64,000 bases of DNA from the NCBI RefSeq assembly GCF_000328565.1, contig NC_019966.1, forward strand, positions 3,286,001 through 3,350,000. Reading direction: 5' to 3'. The notes under the pieces were generated by a model. The model had not been told where the DNA came from. It saw only the letters and a program-made list of their open reading frames with translations, and did not search any database. Shown here one piece after another: positions 15,941 to 24,509 of the stretch; position 1 is the stretch's first letter; every line of letters starts with the position of its first letter. The DNA is from Mycobacterium sp. JS623 (lineage in GTDB: Bacteria; Actinomycetota; Actinomycetes; Mycobacteriales; Mycobacteriaceae). The position numbers and the translations under genes were made by a program.

Positions 15941-17260
15941 GTGCGAACCATCGTCGTCGGGGCGGGTCCGACCGGCCTGTTCACCGCGATCGTGCTGGCG
16001 CGCCGCGGCCGTAGCGTCGTCGTGGTCGACCGCGAACCCGGTCCGCCGTCGTCGAACACTGTCTGGGACCGCAGGGGCGTCATGCAGTTCCACCATGCCC
16101 ACACGTTCCGCGCCCCGGTCGTCGAGGCGCTTCGGGCCGAGATGCCGGACGCTCTCGACGATCTCGTCGCCAAGGGTGCCACCATCGCGACCGCGGGCAA
16201 CCGTCCGGTGGCGCTGCTGTGCCGGCGGACGACGCTCGAGCACGCGCTGTGGAATCGCGCGGCGGCAGAACCGGGGGTCAGGCTGCTGCGTGGGCATGTC
16301 GACCGGATCGAGCACGATGGTCGCCGGGCGGTCGGCATCACGGTCGACGGCCGGTTTCTGCCAGCGGATCTGGTGATCGACGCGTCGGGTCGATCGAGTC
16401 GGTTCACCGACGGATTCCGCCCGCATCCTGAAGGCGGGGACTGCGGCGCGGTGTACGTCACCCGCCAGTATCGGTTGCTTGACCGCACCGACATCGGTCC
16501 GATGAACTCGCCGATCGGCTTATCGCTTGGCTTCTCGGACTATATCGCCATCGCGTTTGTCCACGACGACGGCGCCTTCTCGATCACGTTCACCCACGAC
16601 GGCACTGACAAGAGGTTGCGCCTACTGCGCCGTGACGACGCGTTCGACGACGCCGTACGCGCCATTCCGCTGTTGACGCAATGGATCGATCCGGCACGTG
16701 CGCAACCTGTTTCGCGCGCCCTGCCCGGCGGACGGCTCTACAACACCTACCGTGGACAGCTCGACGCCGCGGGCCGGCCGGCATTGCCCGGCTTGATCTC
16801 CGTCGGGGATGCCGTGTGCACGACGACCCCGCTGGCCGGCCGCGGCGTGACACTGGCGCTGATGCAGGCACAAGAACTCGTTCGCATTCTCGATGCGGGA
16901 GACACCGATATCGACACGGCGACAACACAATTCGACCACTGGTGCCGGACGCACATTCGGCCCTGGTTCGACGACCACCGGTACACCGACGCCGACCGGA
17001 TGCGTCGATGGGCCGGCGGTGACGTCGACCTGGGCCGTCGGCTACCGTCCGACCTGATCGTCGCGGCCGCCGACGCAGACCCCGCGCTCAAAGATGTTGT
17101 CGGTCCCTACAGCACCATGGACGCCATGCCCGCCAGCCTCGCACCTGCTCACGCCCGCGCCAAGGAGATCTACGCCGCCGGGTGGCGGCCGCCGGTCCCG
17201 GACGGCCCGACTCGCGACGACCTCAGCGAGGTGGTGTCCAGGACACCGGCAGCCGCTTGA
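15941..17260 (+). CDS. FAD-dependent monooxygenase (styrene-monooxygenase/geranylgeranyl-reductase-like fold)
   Basis: 439 residues. The N-terminus RTIVVGAGPTGLFTAIVLARRG is read as a Rossmann GxGxxG followed by an acidic end of strand 2 (VVVVDREPG). A DASGRSS motif at about 150 and GLISVGDAVCTTTPLAGRG at about 285 are the second and third FAD motifs of the p-hydroxybenzoate-hydroxylase fold. GTG 15941 is preferred over 15935 because AGGGGAG then has normal spacing. Under control of the adjacent TetR it probably hydroxylates or detoxifies a small molecule that acts as the TetR ligand. It overlaps the convergent P450 by 38 bp. Confidence 0.82.
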   Translation: MRTIVVGAGPTGLFTAIVLARRGRSVVVVDREPGPPSSNTVWDRRGVMQFHHAHTFRAPVVEALRAEMPDALDDLVAKGATIATAGNRPVALLCRRTTLEHALWNRAAAEPGVRLLRGHVDRIEHDGRRAVGITVDGRFLPADLVIDASGRSSRFTDGFRPHPEGGDCGAVYVTRQYRLLDRTDIGPMNSPIGLSLGFSDYIAIAFVHDDGAFSITFTHDGTDKRLRLLRRDDAFDDAVRAIPLLTQWIDPARAQPVSRALPGGRLYNTYRGQLDAAGRPALPGLISVGDAVCTTTPLAGRGVTLALMQAQELVRILDAGDTDIDTATTQFDHWCRTHIRPWFDDHRYTDADRMRRWAGGDVDLGRRLPSDLIVAAADADPALKDVVGPYSTMDAMPASLAPAHARAKEIYAAGWRPPVPDGPTRDDLSEVVSRTPAAA

Positions 17261-18506
17261 TGCCGTGAATGAACGCCGACTGCAGCCGGTCTGGTTCTTC
17301 GGTCGCAGTGATGTCGGGAATCTGTCGGTGAAGTTCCTCGAACGCCAGCGTGATCTCGCGGCGGGCCAGGTTCGCGCCCAGGCAGAAATGCGCGCCGCCG
17401 CCGCCGAACCCGACATGCGGGTTGGGGTGGCGGCGCACATCGAATGTCCAGGGATCGGCGAATTTCGATTCGTCACGGTTAGCCGAGCCGTACCACAGCG
17501 TGATCTTTGCGCCGGCATCCAGTTTCACGCCGCCCAACTCGGTGTCACAGGTGGTGGTGCGGCGCATGTAGGCCACCGGCGACGCCCACCGCACGATCTC
17601 CTCGACGGCCGTCGGTGCGATGTCGTCGTAGGCCGACCACCAGTCGTCGCGTTGTTCGGGGTAGCGGCTCAGCGCCAGCACGCCGTGGCTGATCGCGTTG
17701 CGGGTGGTCTCGTTGCCGGCGACGACAAGCAGGATGAAGAAAGAGGCGACCTCGGCGGACGTCAATCGTTCGCCGTCGACCTCGGCCTGCACCAGGCTTG
17801 TCGTCAGGTCATCGCCCGGCCGGTCCCGACGATCGTCGGCGAGCGCCGACGCGAACGCACCGATATCCTTCGCGACTTTGACGAACTCGTCTGGGTCCGT
17901 GGCGATGTCGGGATCACCGAACCCGAGGATCACGTTCGTCCAGTGGAAGACCCGGTCATGGTCCTCCTCCGCGATGCCCATCATGTCGCAGATGATCTGC
18001 AAGGGCAGCGGACCTGCGAGCTCCGCGACCACCTCGGCCTTGCCCTCCGGATGATCGCGAACCATCGCCTCGACCAGTCGGCGCGCACGATCCCTGACGG
18101 AGTCCTCGATCAGTGCAAGCACCCTCGGTGTGAATGCGCTGCGAACGATGTTCCGCAGTCGGGTGTGTCGCGGATCGTCCATGGCGATCATGGAGCCGAA
18201 GTACTCGGCGAGATCAGGGTTCTGATCGCCGATCACAATGCCTCGTGCCGAGCTGAAGATTTCTGGGTGGCGGCTGGCGTAGAAGACGTCGTCGTAGCGG
18301 GTGACCGCCCAATGACCCGCGACATGGACCGCCGGGTCAACGACGAACGCCGGGTGAAAGGAAATCGGCGCCACACGACGCAACGTGGCAAAGGCGCCGT
18401 CCCGGATGTCGTCATCGAGTGCCCAGAAGTCCCATGAGCCCAGGTTGACGTCGGAAAGTGGCACATCCGGGGGAGCCGTCCCGTTCACCCGAGCCGCGAT
18501 ACCCAC
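17223..18506 (-). CDS. cyp124: Cytochrome P450, CYP124-like
   Basis: 427 residues, full length. I-helix VVAGNETTRN, K-helix EEIVRW, and heme loop GFGGGGAHFCLGANLARRE with the Cys ligand. The N-terminal region ARVNGTAPPDVPLSD, SWDFWALDDDIRDGAFATLR and LAEYFGSMIAMDDPRH follow M. tuberculosis CYP124 (Rv2266) closely from memory. CYP124 omega-hydroxylates methyl-branched lipids and sterol side chains, using ferredoxin-borne electrons. It is divergent from a Baeyer-Villiger-type monooxygenase and a KstR-like site lies 43 bp upstream of its start. Confidence 0.88.
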   Translation of the reverse strand: MGIAARVNGTAPPDVPLSDVNLGSWDFWALDDDIRDGAFATLRRVAPISFHPAFVVDPAVHVAGHWAVTRYDDVFYASRHPEIFSSARGIVIGDQNPDLAEYFGSMIAMDDPRHTRLRNIVRSAFTPRVLALIEDSVRDRARRLVEAMVRDHPEGKAEVVAELAGPLPLQIICDMMGIAEEDHDRVFHWTNVILGFGDPDIATDPDEFVKVAKDIGAFASALADDRRDRPGDDLTTSLVQAEVDGERLTSAEVASFFILLVVAGNETTRNAISHGVLALSRYPEQRDDWWSAYDDIAPTAVEEIVRWASPVAYMRRTTTCDTELGGVKLDAGAKITLWYGSANRDESKFADPWTFDVRRHPNPHVGFGGGGAHFCLGANLARREITLAFEELHRQIPDITATEEPDRLQSAFIHGIKRLPVSWTPPR

Positions 18507-18548
18507 GACCCGAGCCTAGGTACCGGCGCGGCCCTCGTCACGGATTTC

Positions 18549-18562
18549 TGAAACATGTTCCA
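18549..18562. promoter_or_regulatory. KstR-like operator between CYP124 and the flavin monooxygenase
   Basis: TGAAACATGTTCCA fits TnnAACnnGTTnnA, the published KstR consensus for lipid/cholesterol genes. It is placed 43 bp from the P450 start and 31 bp from the monooxygenase GTG, suiting control of both divergent genes. Confidence 0.6.
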
Positions 18563-18592
18563 ATCGGCCTTCCGGCGTGATAGCACCGAACC

Positions 18593-20506
18593 GTGCGTAA
18601 CCCACATGCAGGCCAACCCTTTACGTCAACCGATGAGGAGATCGCGCAGGCGCTGCTGGACGTCAGCATCCCGACGTTGATGTTGTCGCTGGTCCACATG
18701 TCCGCAGACCCGAGCCTGATCCGCGGTGAGCTGAAACCCGCGGGTCTGTTCCTCAACGAGGTGCAGGGCTACATGTCCGAGGAGGACAAGGCCGCGGTGC
18801 GCAAGATTGCACTAGAGGTCATCGCGTCCTACCGAGACCGGGGCTGCCCCGAACCCGAACCGATCGGTCCGGAACTCCTGCGGGAGATGATGCAGTGGCT
18901 GGTGTGTGAGCCGGTGCCACCCGAATACGTGCCGATGCTGCTGGAGGAGATGGAGCTCGACGGCAGGGACGCACGAGCTGTGCGAGGCACACCTGCCGAC
19001 CTGCCGGTCGTCGTCGTCGGCTGCGGGGAATCCGGTCTGCTGGCGGGCATTCGGCTGAAAGAGGCGGGCATCCCGTTCACGATCGTCGAGAAGAACGCCG
19101 GCGTCGGCGGAACCTGGTGGCAGAACACCTATCCGGGCGCCCGCGTCGATGTCGGAAACCACTTCTACTGCTACAGCTTCGAGCCGACAGATCAATGGAC
19201 GCACTACTTCGCCGAGCAACCCGAACTGCAGGCGTACTTTCAATCCGTGATGGACAAACATGACATCGGCAGGCACGTGCTCTGGGAAACGGAGGTGACC
19301 GAGGCGTCCTGGGACGACGACTCCGCCACGTGGACCGTGCACACGCGTGGCTGCGACGGCGCGACGGCGACGCTGTCGGCGCGCGCGGTGATCAGCGCCG
19401 TCGGCCAGCTCAACCGGCCGCACCTTCCCGAGATCGACGGGCAGCAGGATTTCACGGGACCGGCGTTTCACTCCTCGGAATGGGACCATTCCGTCGAGCT
19501 GCGCGGCAAGCGGGTCGCGATGATCGGCGCAGGCGCCAGCGGGTTCCAGATCGCACCGGCCATTGCGGACATCGTGGACCACCTGACGGTGTTCCAGCGG
19601 ACCGCGCAATGGATGTTCCCCAACCCGAACTATCACGCGGCGGTCGGACCCGGAGTGCAGTGGGCCCTGCGACACCTGCCGTTCTATGGCCGGTGGTACC
19701 GATTCCTGGTGTTCTGGCCGGGGTGCGACAAGGGGCTGGCCGCCGCGTACGTCGACCCGGACTATCCGGATCAGCAGACAGCGGTCAGCGAAATCAACGA
19801 GATCACCCGAATCATGTTCACCGAGTGGATCACTAGTCAGGTCGGAGACGACGCAGAGCTGCTGGCGAAGGTGGTGCCCGACTACCCGGCGACGGGCAAG
19901 CGCACGCTTCAGGACAACGGCAGCTGGTTGCGCACGCTCACCCGCGACAACGTCGAGTTGGTCAGGACCGGGATCGAACGCATCGAGCCCGATGCTGTGG
20001 TCACCGCGGACGGCACCCGATATGCGGCCGATGTCCTCGTGTACGCCACCGGGTTTCAGGCCACGAAGATGTTGTGGCCCATGACAATTCGAGGCCGCGG
20101 CGGCGAGATCCTGTCCGAGCGCTGGGGTGAGCGGCCGTCGGCGTATCTCGGTATCACGGTGCCCGGCTATCCGAATTTCTTCTGTATGTACGGGCCTGGC
20201 ACCAACCTGGCAAGCGGTGGCAGCCTGATCTTTCACTCCGAGTGCCAGATGCGCTACATCACACAGTGTTTGGAGCTCTTGATCGAGGGGGGCCATCGCT
20301 CGTTGGAGCCGCGGGAGGACAAGACAGCCGACTGGCTCGACCGTACCCAGGCCGAGATGCGCAAGATGGTGTGGTCACAACCGTCGATCAAACACTCGTT
20401 CTACAAGAACCAGTTCGGCGAGGTCTACGGATTGAGCCCGTGGCGACTTGTCGACTACTGGACCTGGACCCGCGAACCCGATCCCGCCGACTTCGTCGTT
20501 CGGTAA
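18593..20506 (+). CDS. Flavin-containing Baeyer-Villiger-type monooxygenase
   Basis: 637 residues. An N-terminal helical extension of about 130 residues precedes VVVVGCGESGLLAGIRL (FAD GxGxxG) and the BVMO fingerprint FTGPAFHSSEWDHS (FxGxxxHxxxW). A second Rossmann motif MIGAGASGFQIAP binds NADPH. The extension is characteristic of 4-hydroxyacetophenone-monooxygenase-like enzymes. Reaction: insertion of oxygen next to a ketone, here perhaps in a steroid or lipid, given the CYP124 neighbour and KstR-like site. GTG 18593 is the only start that keeps the conserved N-terminus. Confidence 0.87.
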   Translation: MRNPHAGQPFTSTDEEIAQALLDVSIPTLMLSLVHMSADPSLIRGELKPAGLFLNEVQGYMSEEDKAAVRKIALEVIASYRDRGCPEPEPIGPELLREMMQWLVCEPVPPEYVPMLLEEMELDGRDARAVRGTPADLPVVVVGCGESGLLAGIRLKEAGIPFTIVEKNAGVGGTWWQNTYPGARVDVGNHFYCYSFEPTDQWTHYFAEQPELQAYFQSVMDKHDIGRHVLWETEVTEASWDDDSATWTVHTRGCDGATATLSARAVISAVGQLNRPHLPEIDGQQDFTGPAFHSSEWDHSVELRGKRVAMIGAGASGFQIAPAIADIVDHLTVFQRTAQWMFPNPNYHAAVGPGVQWALRHLPFYGRWYRFLVFWPGCDKGLAAAYVDPDYPDQQTAVSEINEITRIMFTEWITSQVGDDAELLAKVVPDYPATGKRTLQDNGSWLRTLTRDNVELVRTGIERIEPDAVVTADGTRYAADVLVYATGFQATKMLWPMTIRGRGGEILSERWGERPSAYLGITVPGYPNFFCMYGPGTNLASGGSLIFHSECQMRYITQCLELLIEGGHRSLEPREDKTADWLDRTQAEMRKMVWSQPSIKHSFYKNQFGEVYGLSPWRLVDYWTWTREPDPADFVVR

Positions 20507-20539
20507 CCCTGTCCAGCCATTCGGTATCGCTAGAGTCGC

Positions 20540-21513
20540 ATGGTGACCGGGTCCCTGATTGCGTGGCTCCTGGACTCTGATCCGGCTTTGCGCTGGCAAG
20601 TCGAACGTGACGTCGTGGGCGAACCGGCCTGGGTCTGGCAAGCAACGCGGGCACGGGTCGCAACCGAGGGCTTCGGCGCACGCCTCCTCGCGCTCCAGGA
20701 TCCGGACGGCCAGTGGGCAGGCGGCGCGTTCTTCCCCGGCGACTTCGATTTTGACGGCCCTGAGGCTGCAGAAGGTGCCGGGCAGCCGTGGACGGCGACG
20801 ACGTGGACGCTGAACTCGCTGCGGGAGTGGGGCGTTGATGCCGCTGTCCTAACGAGCGGCGCACGGTCGAACTCCTCGCCGAGAACAGCCGCTGGGAATA
20901 CCAAAACCTGCCGTACTGGGGCGGCGAAGTCGACTGCTGCATCAATGCCTGGACGGTGGCGAACGGTGTGTGGCTCGGCGCCGACATCGCCGGCCTCGTC
21001 GACTGGTTCCTCGAGCATCAGCTGCCCGACGGCGGCTGGAACTGCGAATGGGTCGAGGGCTCAACGCGATCGTCGTTCCACTCGACGCTCAACTCGCTGA
21101 AGGGACTGCTCGCCTACGACGCTACGACCGGAGGCACCGACGCGACCCGCGCCGCCCGGCGCTCCGGCGAGGAGTACCTCCTGCGGCGCGGGCTTTTCCG
21201 CCGGCTGTCGACCGGCGAACCGGTGGCACCGTGGGTGGGCCGCTTCGCCTACCCATTTCGGTGGACCTACAACGTGCTCAACGCAGCCGAATATTTCCGC
21301 CTGGCGTCACTGATTGACGGCGTCGAGCCAGACCCGCGCATGACTGAGGCGATCGAGCTGATCCGCGCCGCCAGACAGCCGGACGGCACATGGCTGCAGG
21401 CCGGCCGACATCGCGGTCGAGTGTGGTTCGAGGTCGACGTGTCGGCGGCCGAGCCATCGAAGTGGCTGACCCTGTGCGGGACACGAGCGCTTGCCTGGTG
21501 GGACTCACGCTAA
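20540..21513 (+). pseudogene. Squalene-cyclase/prenyltransferase-repeat protein, frameshifted
   Basis: Two overlapping frames together give one protein of about 324 residues. Frame one reads LIAWLLDSDPALRWQVERD to LNSLREWGVDAAV and then turns to nonsense. The other frame continues with ELLAENSRWEYQNLPYWGGE, NGVWLGADIAGL and HQLPDGGWNCEW to a stop at 21513. Restoring one base near 20849-20851 joins them. QxxDGQW and LPDGGW are alpha/alpha-barrel repeats of the terpene cyclase/prenyltransferase fold. It is either a recent pseudogene or a base-calling error. The family's role is unknown; no DxDD cyclase motif is seen. Confidence 0.75.
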
Positions 21514-21518
21514 AAGGG

Positions 21519-22022
21519 TTACGACAGTTGCCAATTCATGTTCTTCGCAAAGTTGCGCGCATCGTCGGAGATCGTGCCGAGTTCGTGACAGCGCTTGATG
21601 TACCCCTGAATCATCATCATGAAGTTCATCGGGTTGTACGCGTCTTCCTCGTAGCTCCACTTGCCATCGCCCGCGTACTCGAGCACGGTGATCACCGCCG
21701 CTCCGTGCACACTGCCGTCGCCGGGGTCCTTCATGGTGTTGATGTTCTTGAAGATGACCCAGCCCTTGTCGGCGTCGATCGAGTACCAATCGACCGGATA
21801 CGACGGCATCTCGCTGCCGGGGAACATGTTCATCGTCGAGACGATCCACTCGCGGATGTTTTCGCGGCCTTCCATGTTTCCTAACGCGTGTTCGACGTAC
21901 TTCGCATCCTCGGTGAAATGGTCGGCATAGCTTGACCAGTCCCACGTCTTGCCGACGTCGATCACGTCTTGCTGGTAAGCCCGGAATGCTTCTTCGAGCT
22001 CCTCGCGTGACCACTTACCCAT
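21519..22022 (-). CDS. SnoaL/NTF2-like protein
   Basis: 167 residues, a single NTF2-type domain: N-terminal helix AFRAYQQDVIDVG, DWSSYADHFTEDAKYVEH, WYSIDADKGWVIFKNIN and a Met-rich stretch NPMNFMMMIQGYIKRC. Members include ketosteroid-isomerase and hydratase relatives; no catalytic residues can be assigned with confidence. A perfect KstR-like palindrome 31 bp upstream suggests a role in sterol or lipid breakdown. Confidence 0.8.
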   Translation of the reverse strand: MGKWSREELEEAFRAYQQDVIDVGKTWDWSSYADHFTEDAKYVEHALGNMEGRENIREWIVSTMNMFPGSEMPSYPVDWYSIDADKGWVIFKNINTMKDPGDGSVHGAAVITVLEYAGDGKWSYEEDAYNPMNFMMMIQGYIKRCHELGTISDDARNFAKNMNWQLS

Positions 22023-22052
22023 CCGAGACTCCTTCGGCGCGCAGCTAAAAAC

Positions 22053-22066
22053 TAGAACCTGTTCTA
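22053..22066. promoter_or_regulatory. KstR-like operator, perfect palindrome
   Basis: TAGAAC-CT-GTTCTA has perfect 6-bp arms and matches the KstR consensus completely. It lies 31 bp upstream of the SnoaL start at 22022, in a good place to block transcription. Confidence 0.7.
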
Positions 22067-22094
22067 CCAGCCTGGCGCGTGCGGCGGAGCCGTT

Positions 22095-22403
22095 TCAGGA
22101 CACCGTCAAAGTGCCGCCTGCGGTCGCAAGGACCGCGGGTATGCGCAGTGCGACCAGCGAATCGGGTGCGATCGCATTCATCAACGCGGCCACGGCGGGC
22201 GCCAGGGGAGGCTGATCGGGCGACCCCCAGTCGAGGTGATGGCGGCCGATGGCCAGCATGTACACCTCGTCGAACCAGTAGCCGCCGAATGCGCTTGCAA
22301 TGCAATGTAATACGGCGTTGATGGCCGCGACCGTGACGACCACGCCTGTGGCGAATGGTGAGATGCGCTGACCCGCGGGGGTATCGGTTTGCGCTCGTGT
22401 CAC
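22095..22403 (-). pseudogene. 5' remnant of a GT39/PMT-type membrane glycosyltransferase
   Basis: 102 residues only. The start has a first transmembrane helix and the conserved periplasmic loop FGGYWFDEVYMLAIGRHHLDWG and DQPPLAPAVAALM, split across the family's Asp/Glu catalytic loop, as in 500-residue dolichyl-phosphate-mannose-dependent transferases. The frame stops after LATAGGTLTVS, where the intact family would have ten or more further helices. None of these are found downstream, where the SnoaL gene begins instead. The 406-bp space between flanking genes holds only this remnant and the KstR-like site. Confidence 0.7.
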
Positions 22404-22428
22404 GTGCCGTCACGTTACTGTCGCAGGC

Positions 22429-23388
22429 ATGGCACTCGGTATCGACGCGCAGGTGCAGGCGGGGCTTGGTCCGCTGCTGGAGGCCGTGGGGCAGGCAGAG
22501 GCCCCGCCGATCGGCGACGTCGAAAGCCGGCGAATCAACGGGCACCGGATGTTCGACTATGTCGCCACGACGTGGCAACCGGTCGGCGGCGTCGAAGTGG
22601 ACAAGCACACGCTGAAGACCGACGACGGCGCGACGTTGGACCTCAGTTGGTACCACGCCACGGCGAGTCAGCCGGGCAGCGCGGTGCTGTACCTGCACGG
22701 CGGCGGCATGATCTTCGGCCTCCAACACCTCGGCCGCCTGTATGACCTGGCGATGCGCGACTACGTCGCCACCTCGGGCGTGCCCATGCTGATGGTGGAC
22801 TATCGGATCGCACCCGAGCATCCGCATCCCACGCCGGTCGAGGACTGCTACGCCGCACTTCGCTGGCTCGCCGACAACGCCTCCAGGCTCGGCGTGGATG
22901 CCGCTCGCATCGCGGTGATGGGCGACAGCGCAGGCGGTGGTCTGGCCGCAGGGGTGGCGCTGCTGGCCCGTGATCGCGGCGGCCCCGCGCTCGCTCAGCA
23001 GATCTTGATCTACCCGATGCTCGACGACCGCGCTGGGACGCCGGATCCGGAGTTGCTGCCGTTTTTGACGTGGACGTACGACGACAACGTCACCGGCTGG
23101 GGGGCACTGCTCGGCGAGAGCGCGGGCACCGACACCGTGTCGGCCTACGCCGCCCCGGCGCGCGCGACGGATCTGACGGGGCTGCCGGCAACCTACATCG
23201 ACATCGGTGACCTCGACATCTTCCGCGATGAGGACATCACCTACGCGCGGCGCCTTTCCGATGCCGGGGTGTCGACCGAGCTGCACCTGCATCCCGGTTG
23301 TCCGCATGCGTTTGAGGCGCTGGCCCGCGAAGCCGACGTTTCGCAGCGGGCAATCGACGATCGCATCCGCCGCCTGCGCACCCTCTGA
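22429..23388 (+). CDS. Alpha/beta hydrolase, hormone-sensitive-lipase (GDXG) family
   Basis: 319 residues. Oxyanion motif LHGGGMIFG, nucleophile GDSAGGGLAAG (Ser), Asp in DIGDLDIFRDED and His in HPGCPHAFE complete the triad. Carboxylesterase of the LipH/LipN type; no signal peptide, so cytoplasmic. The substrate is likely an acyl ester of moderate chain length. The gene begins 25 bp after the divergent glycosyltransferase remnant. Confidence 0.87.
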   Translation: MALGIDAQVQAGLGPLLEAVGQAEAPPIGDVESRRINGHRMFDYVATTWQPVGGVEVDKHTLKTDDGATLDLSWYHATASQPGSAVLYLHGGGMIFGLQHLGRLYDLAMRDYVATSGVPMLMVDYRIAPEHPHPTPVEDCYAALRWLADNASRLGVDAARIAVMGDSAGGGLAAGVALLARDRGGPALAQQILIYPMLDDRAGTPDPELLPFLTWTYDDNVTGWGALLGESAGTDTVSAYAAPARATDLTGLPATYIDIGDLDIFRDEDITYARRLSDAGVSTELHLHPGCPHAFEALAREADVSQRAIDDRIRRLRTL

Positions 23389-23557
23389 TTTCCGCAAAAC
23401 CCTGATCCACCAACAACATCCGATTGGTAACGGCGCTGTCGCACGCACCGATATCCGTAGAGGAGCAGACGTTTGCGTCTCTCCACGTACGGAATGAATA
23501 GTGACGGTCTGACGTCGGGTTTCGACGATGGGACCGCAAGGTAGGAGTTAATTGACG

Positions 23558-24013
23558 ATGGGGCTGTCGAAGTTTTTCTCAGCAGCCATGATCGTCGGCG
23601 CGCTCGGCTTCGGGGCCTTTGGGCCCGGTGGGGCCGTGGCGTCGGCGGACCCGGTTGCGCCCGCACCGCTGAAGCCGGGGCATGGAAACGACGATTTCTG
23701 TCCTCCGTGGTGTGGTAACGGTGATGGAAATGGCAACGGAAACGGCCGTGGCCACGAGTCAGACTGGAATCCCGGGGGCTGGGACAAGGGTCCCTGGTGG
23801 GCCAATAACCGGCACGACTGGTGGGACGACCGCAAGGGCGCGCCGCCGTGGGGCTGGGGCCCGCCGCCGGCCTTCCAGTGGGATGGGGGCCCGCCGCACC
23901 CGTTCAACTACTGGGGCTACAACGTCAATCCCGTGTGGGATGACGGCTTCGGCCAGTGGGGGATCTGGCTGTTCGGCCTCTGGATCCCGATCTTCGGCAT
24001 CGGCGTCCAGTAA
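23558..24013 (+). CDS. Secreted Gly/Pro/Trp-rich protein
   Basis: 151 residues from ATG 23558, with AGGAG 10 bp upstream. A signal peptide (KFFSAAMIVGALGFGAFG, cleaved near ASA|DPVAP) leads to a low-complexity mature part rich in Gly, Asn, Pro and Trp, including CPPWCGNG with a Cys pair and a GNGNGNG run. The C-terminal 25 residues are hydrophobic and aromatic (WGIWLFGLWIPIFGIG), possibly a membrane or cell-wall-embedding tail. No known domain. Confidence 0.75.
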   Translation: MGLSKFFSAAMIVGALGFGAFGPGGAVASADPVAPAPLKPGHGNDDFCPPWCGNGDGNGNGNGRGHESDWNPGGWDKGPWWANNRHDWWDDRKGAPPWGWGPPPAFQWDGGPPHPFNYWGYNVNPVWDDGFGQWGIWLFGLWIPIFGIGVQ

Positions 24014-24033
24014 CAGGCGTTCAGTAGCAGGCG

Positions 24034-24498
24034 TTAGCCACCCTCGGGCGCTTCAACGACGGACTTGATGCGCTCGAGGGTGGTGCGCATGTCACCCACG
24101 TTGCGCCGCTGCCGCAATTGGCCACCCAGCACCGAGAACAGCTTCGCAAACAGGCTGTCAGGCATGCGGAATGACTCGGTGACCTGGGTGCCACTATCGG
24201 TCGGTGTCAATCGGTAGTGCCAGGTGTTGGCCGCCGTGTTGCCGACCAACACGTCAAAGCCGAATTCGCGACCGGGTTCGCATGCGGTCACCCGGCAGGT
24301 GGTCCAGTACACCGGGCCGATCTCGTTGCGCTTGACGTGTCCGCGAAAACGCGCGCCCAGCGCGGGGCCGGTGGCACCATCGAGCCATTCGGCTTCCATC
24401 ACTTCCGGTGAAAACCTGCCGGTGTTGCGAACATCGGCGATGAGGTTCCAAATCTTGTCGGCGGGTGCCGACATGGAGACGGTCGCAGAACCCTGCAT
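24034..24498 (-). CDS. SRPBCC (polyketide cyclase/START-like) family protein
   Basis: 154 residues from ATG 24498, which has AAAGGGGT at good distance; the in-frame TTG at 24513 is less likely. The opening GSATVSMSAPADKIWNLIADV and RFSPEVMEAEW plus the final long helix follow the Bet v1-like helix-grip fold. The hydrophobic cavity would bind a lipid or aromatic ligand. It starts 11 bp after the serine-hydrolase gene and is probably cotranscribed with it. Confidence 0.82.
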   Translation of the reverse strand: MQGSATVSMSAPADKIWNLIADVRNTGRFSPEVMEAEWLDGATGPALGARFRGHVKRNEIGPVYWTTCRVTACEPGREFGFDVLVGNTAANTWHYRLTPTDSGTQVTESFRMPDSLFAKLFSVLGGQLRQRRNVGDMRTTLERIKSVVEAPEGG

Positions 24499-24509
24499 CT
24501 CTACCCCTT

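Noticed and set aside
17094..18437. 447-codon plus-strand open frame
   Set aside because: Antisense to CYP124, which has a complete heme loop.
18812..20296. 494-codon minus-strand open frame
   Set aside because: Shadow of the Baeyer-Villiger-type monooxygenase, which has intact FAD and NADPH motifs on the other strand.
22045..23448. 467-codon minus-strand open frame
   Set aside because: Covers the esterase in reverse; His/Arg-rich composition and no motif.
23467..23480. AGACG-TTTG-CGTCT hairpin before the secreted Trp-rich gene
   Set aside because: Five-base-pair stem without U-tract or conserved riboswitch features; too weak to call.
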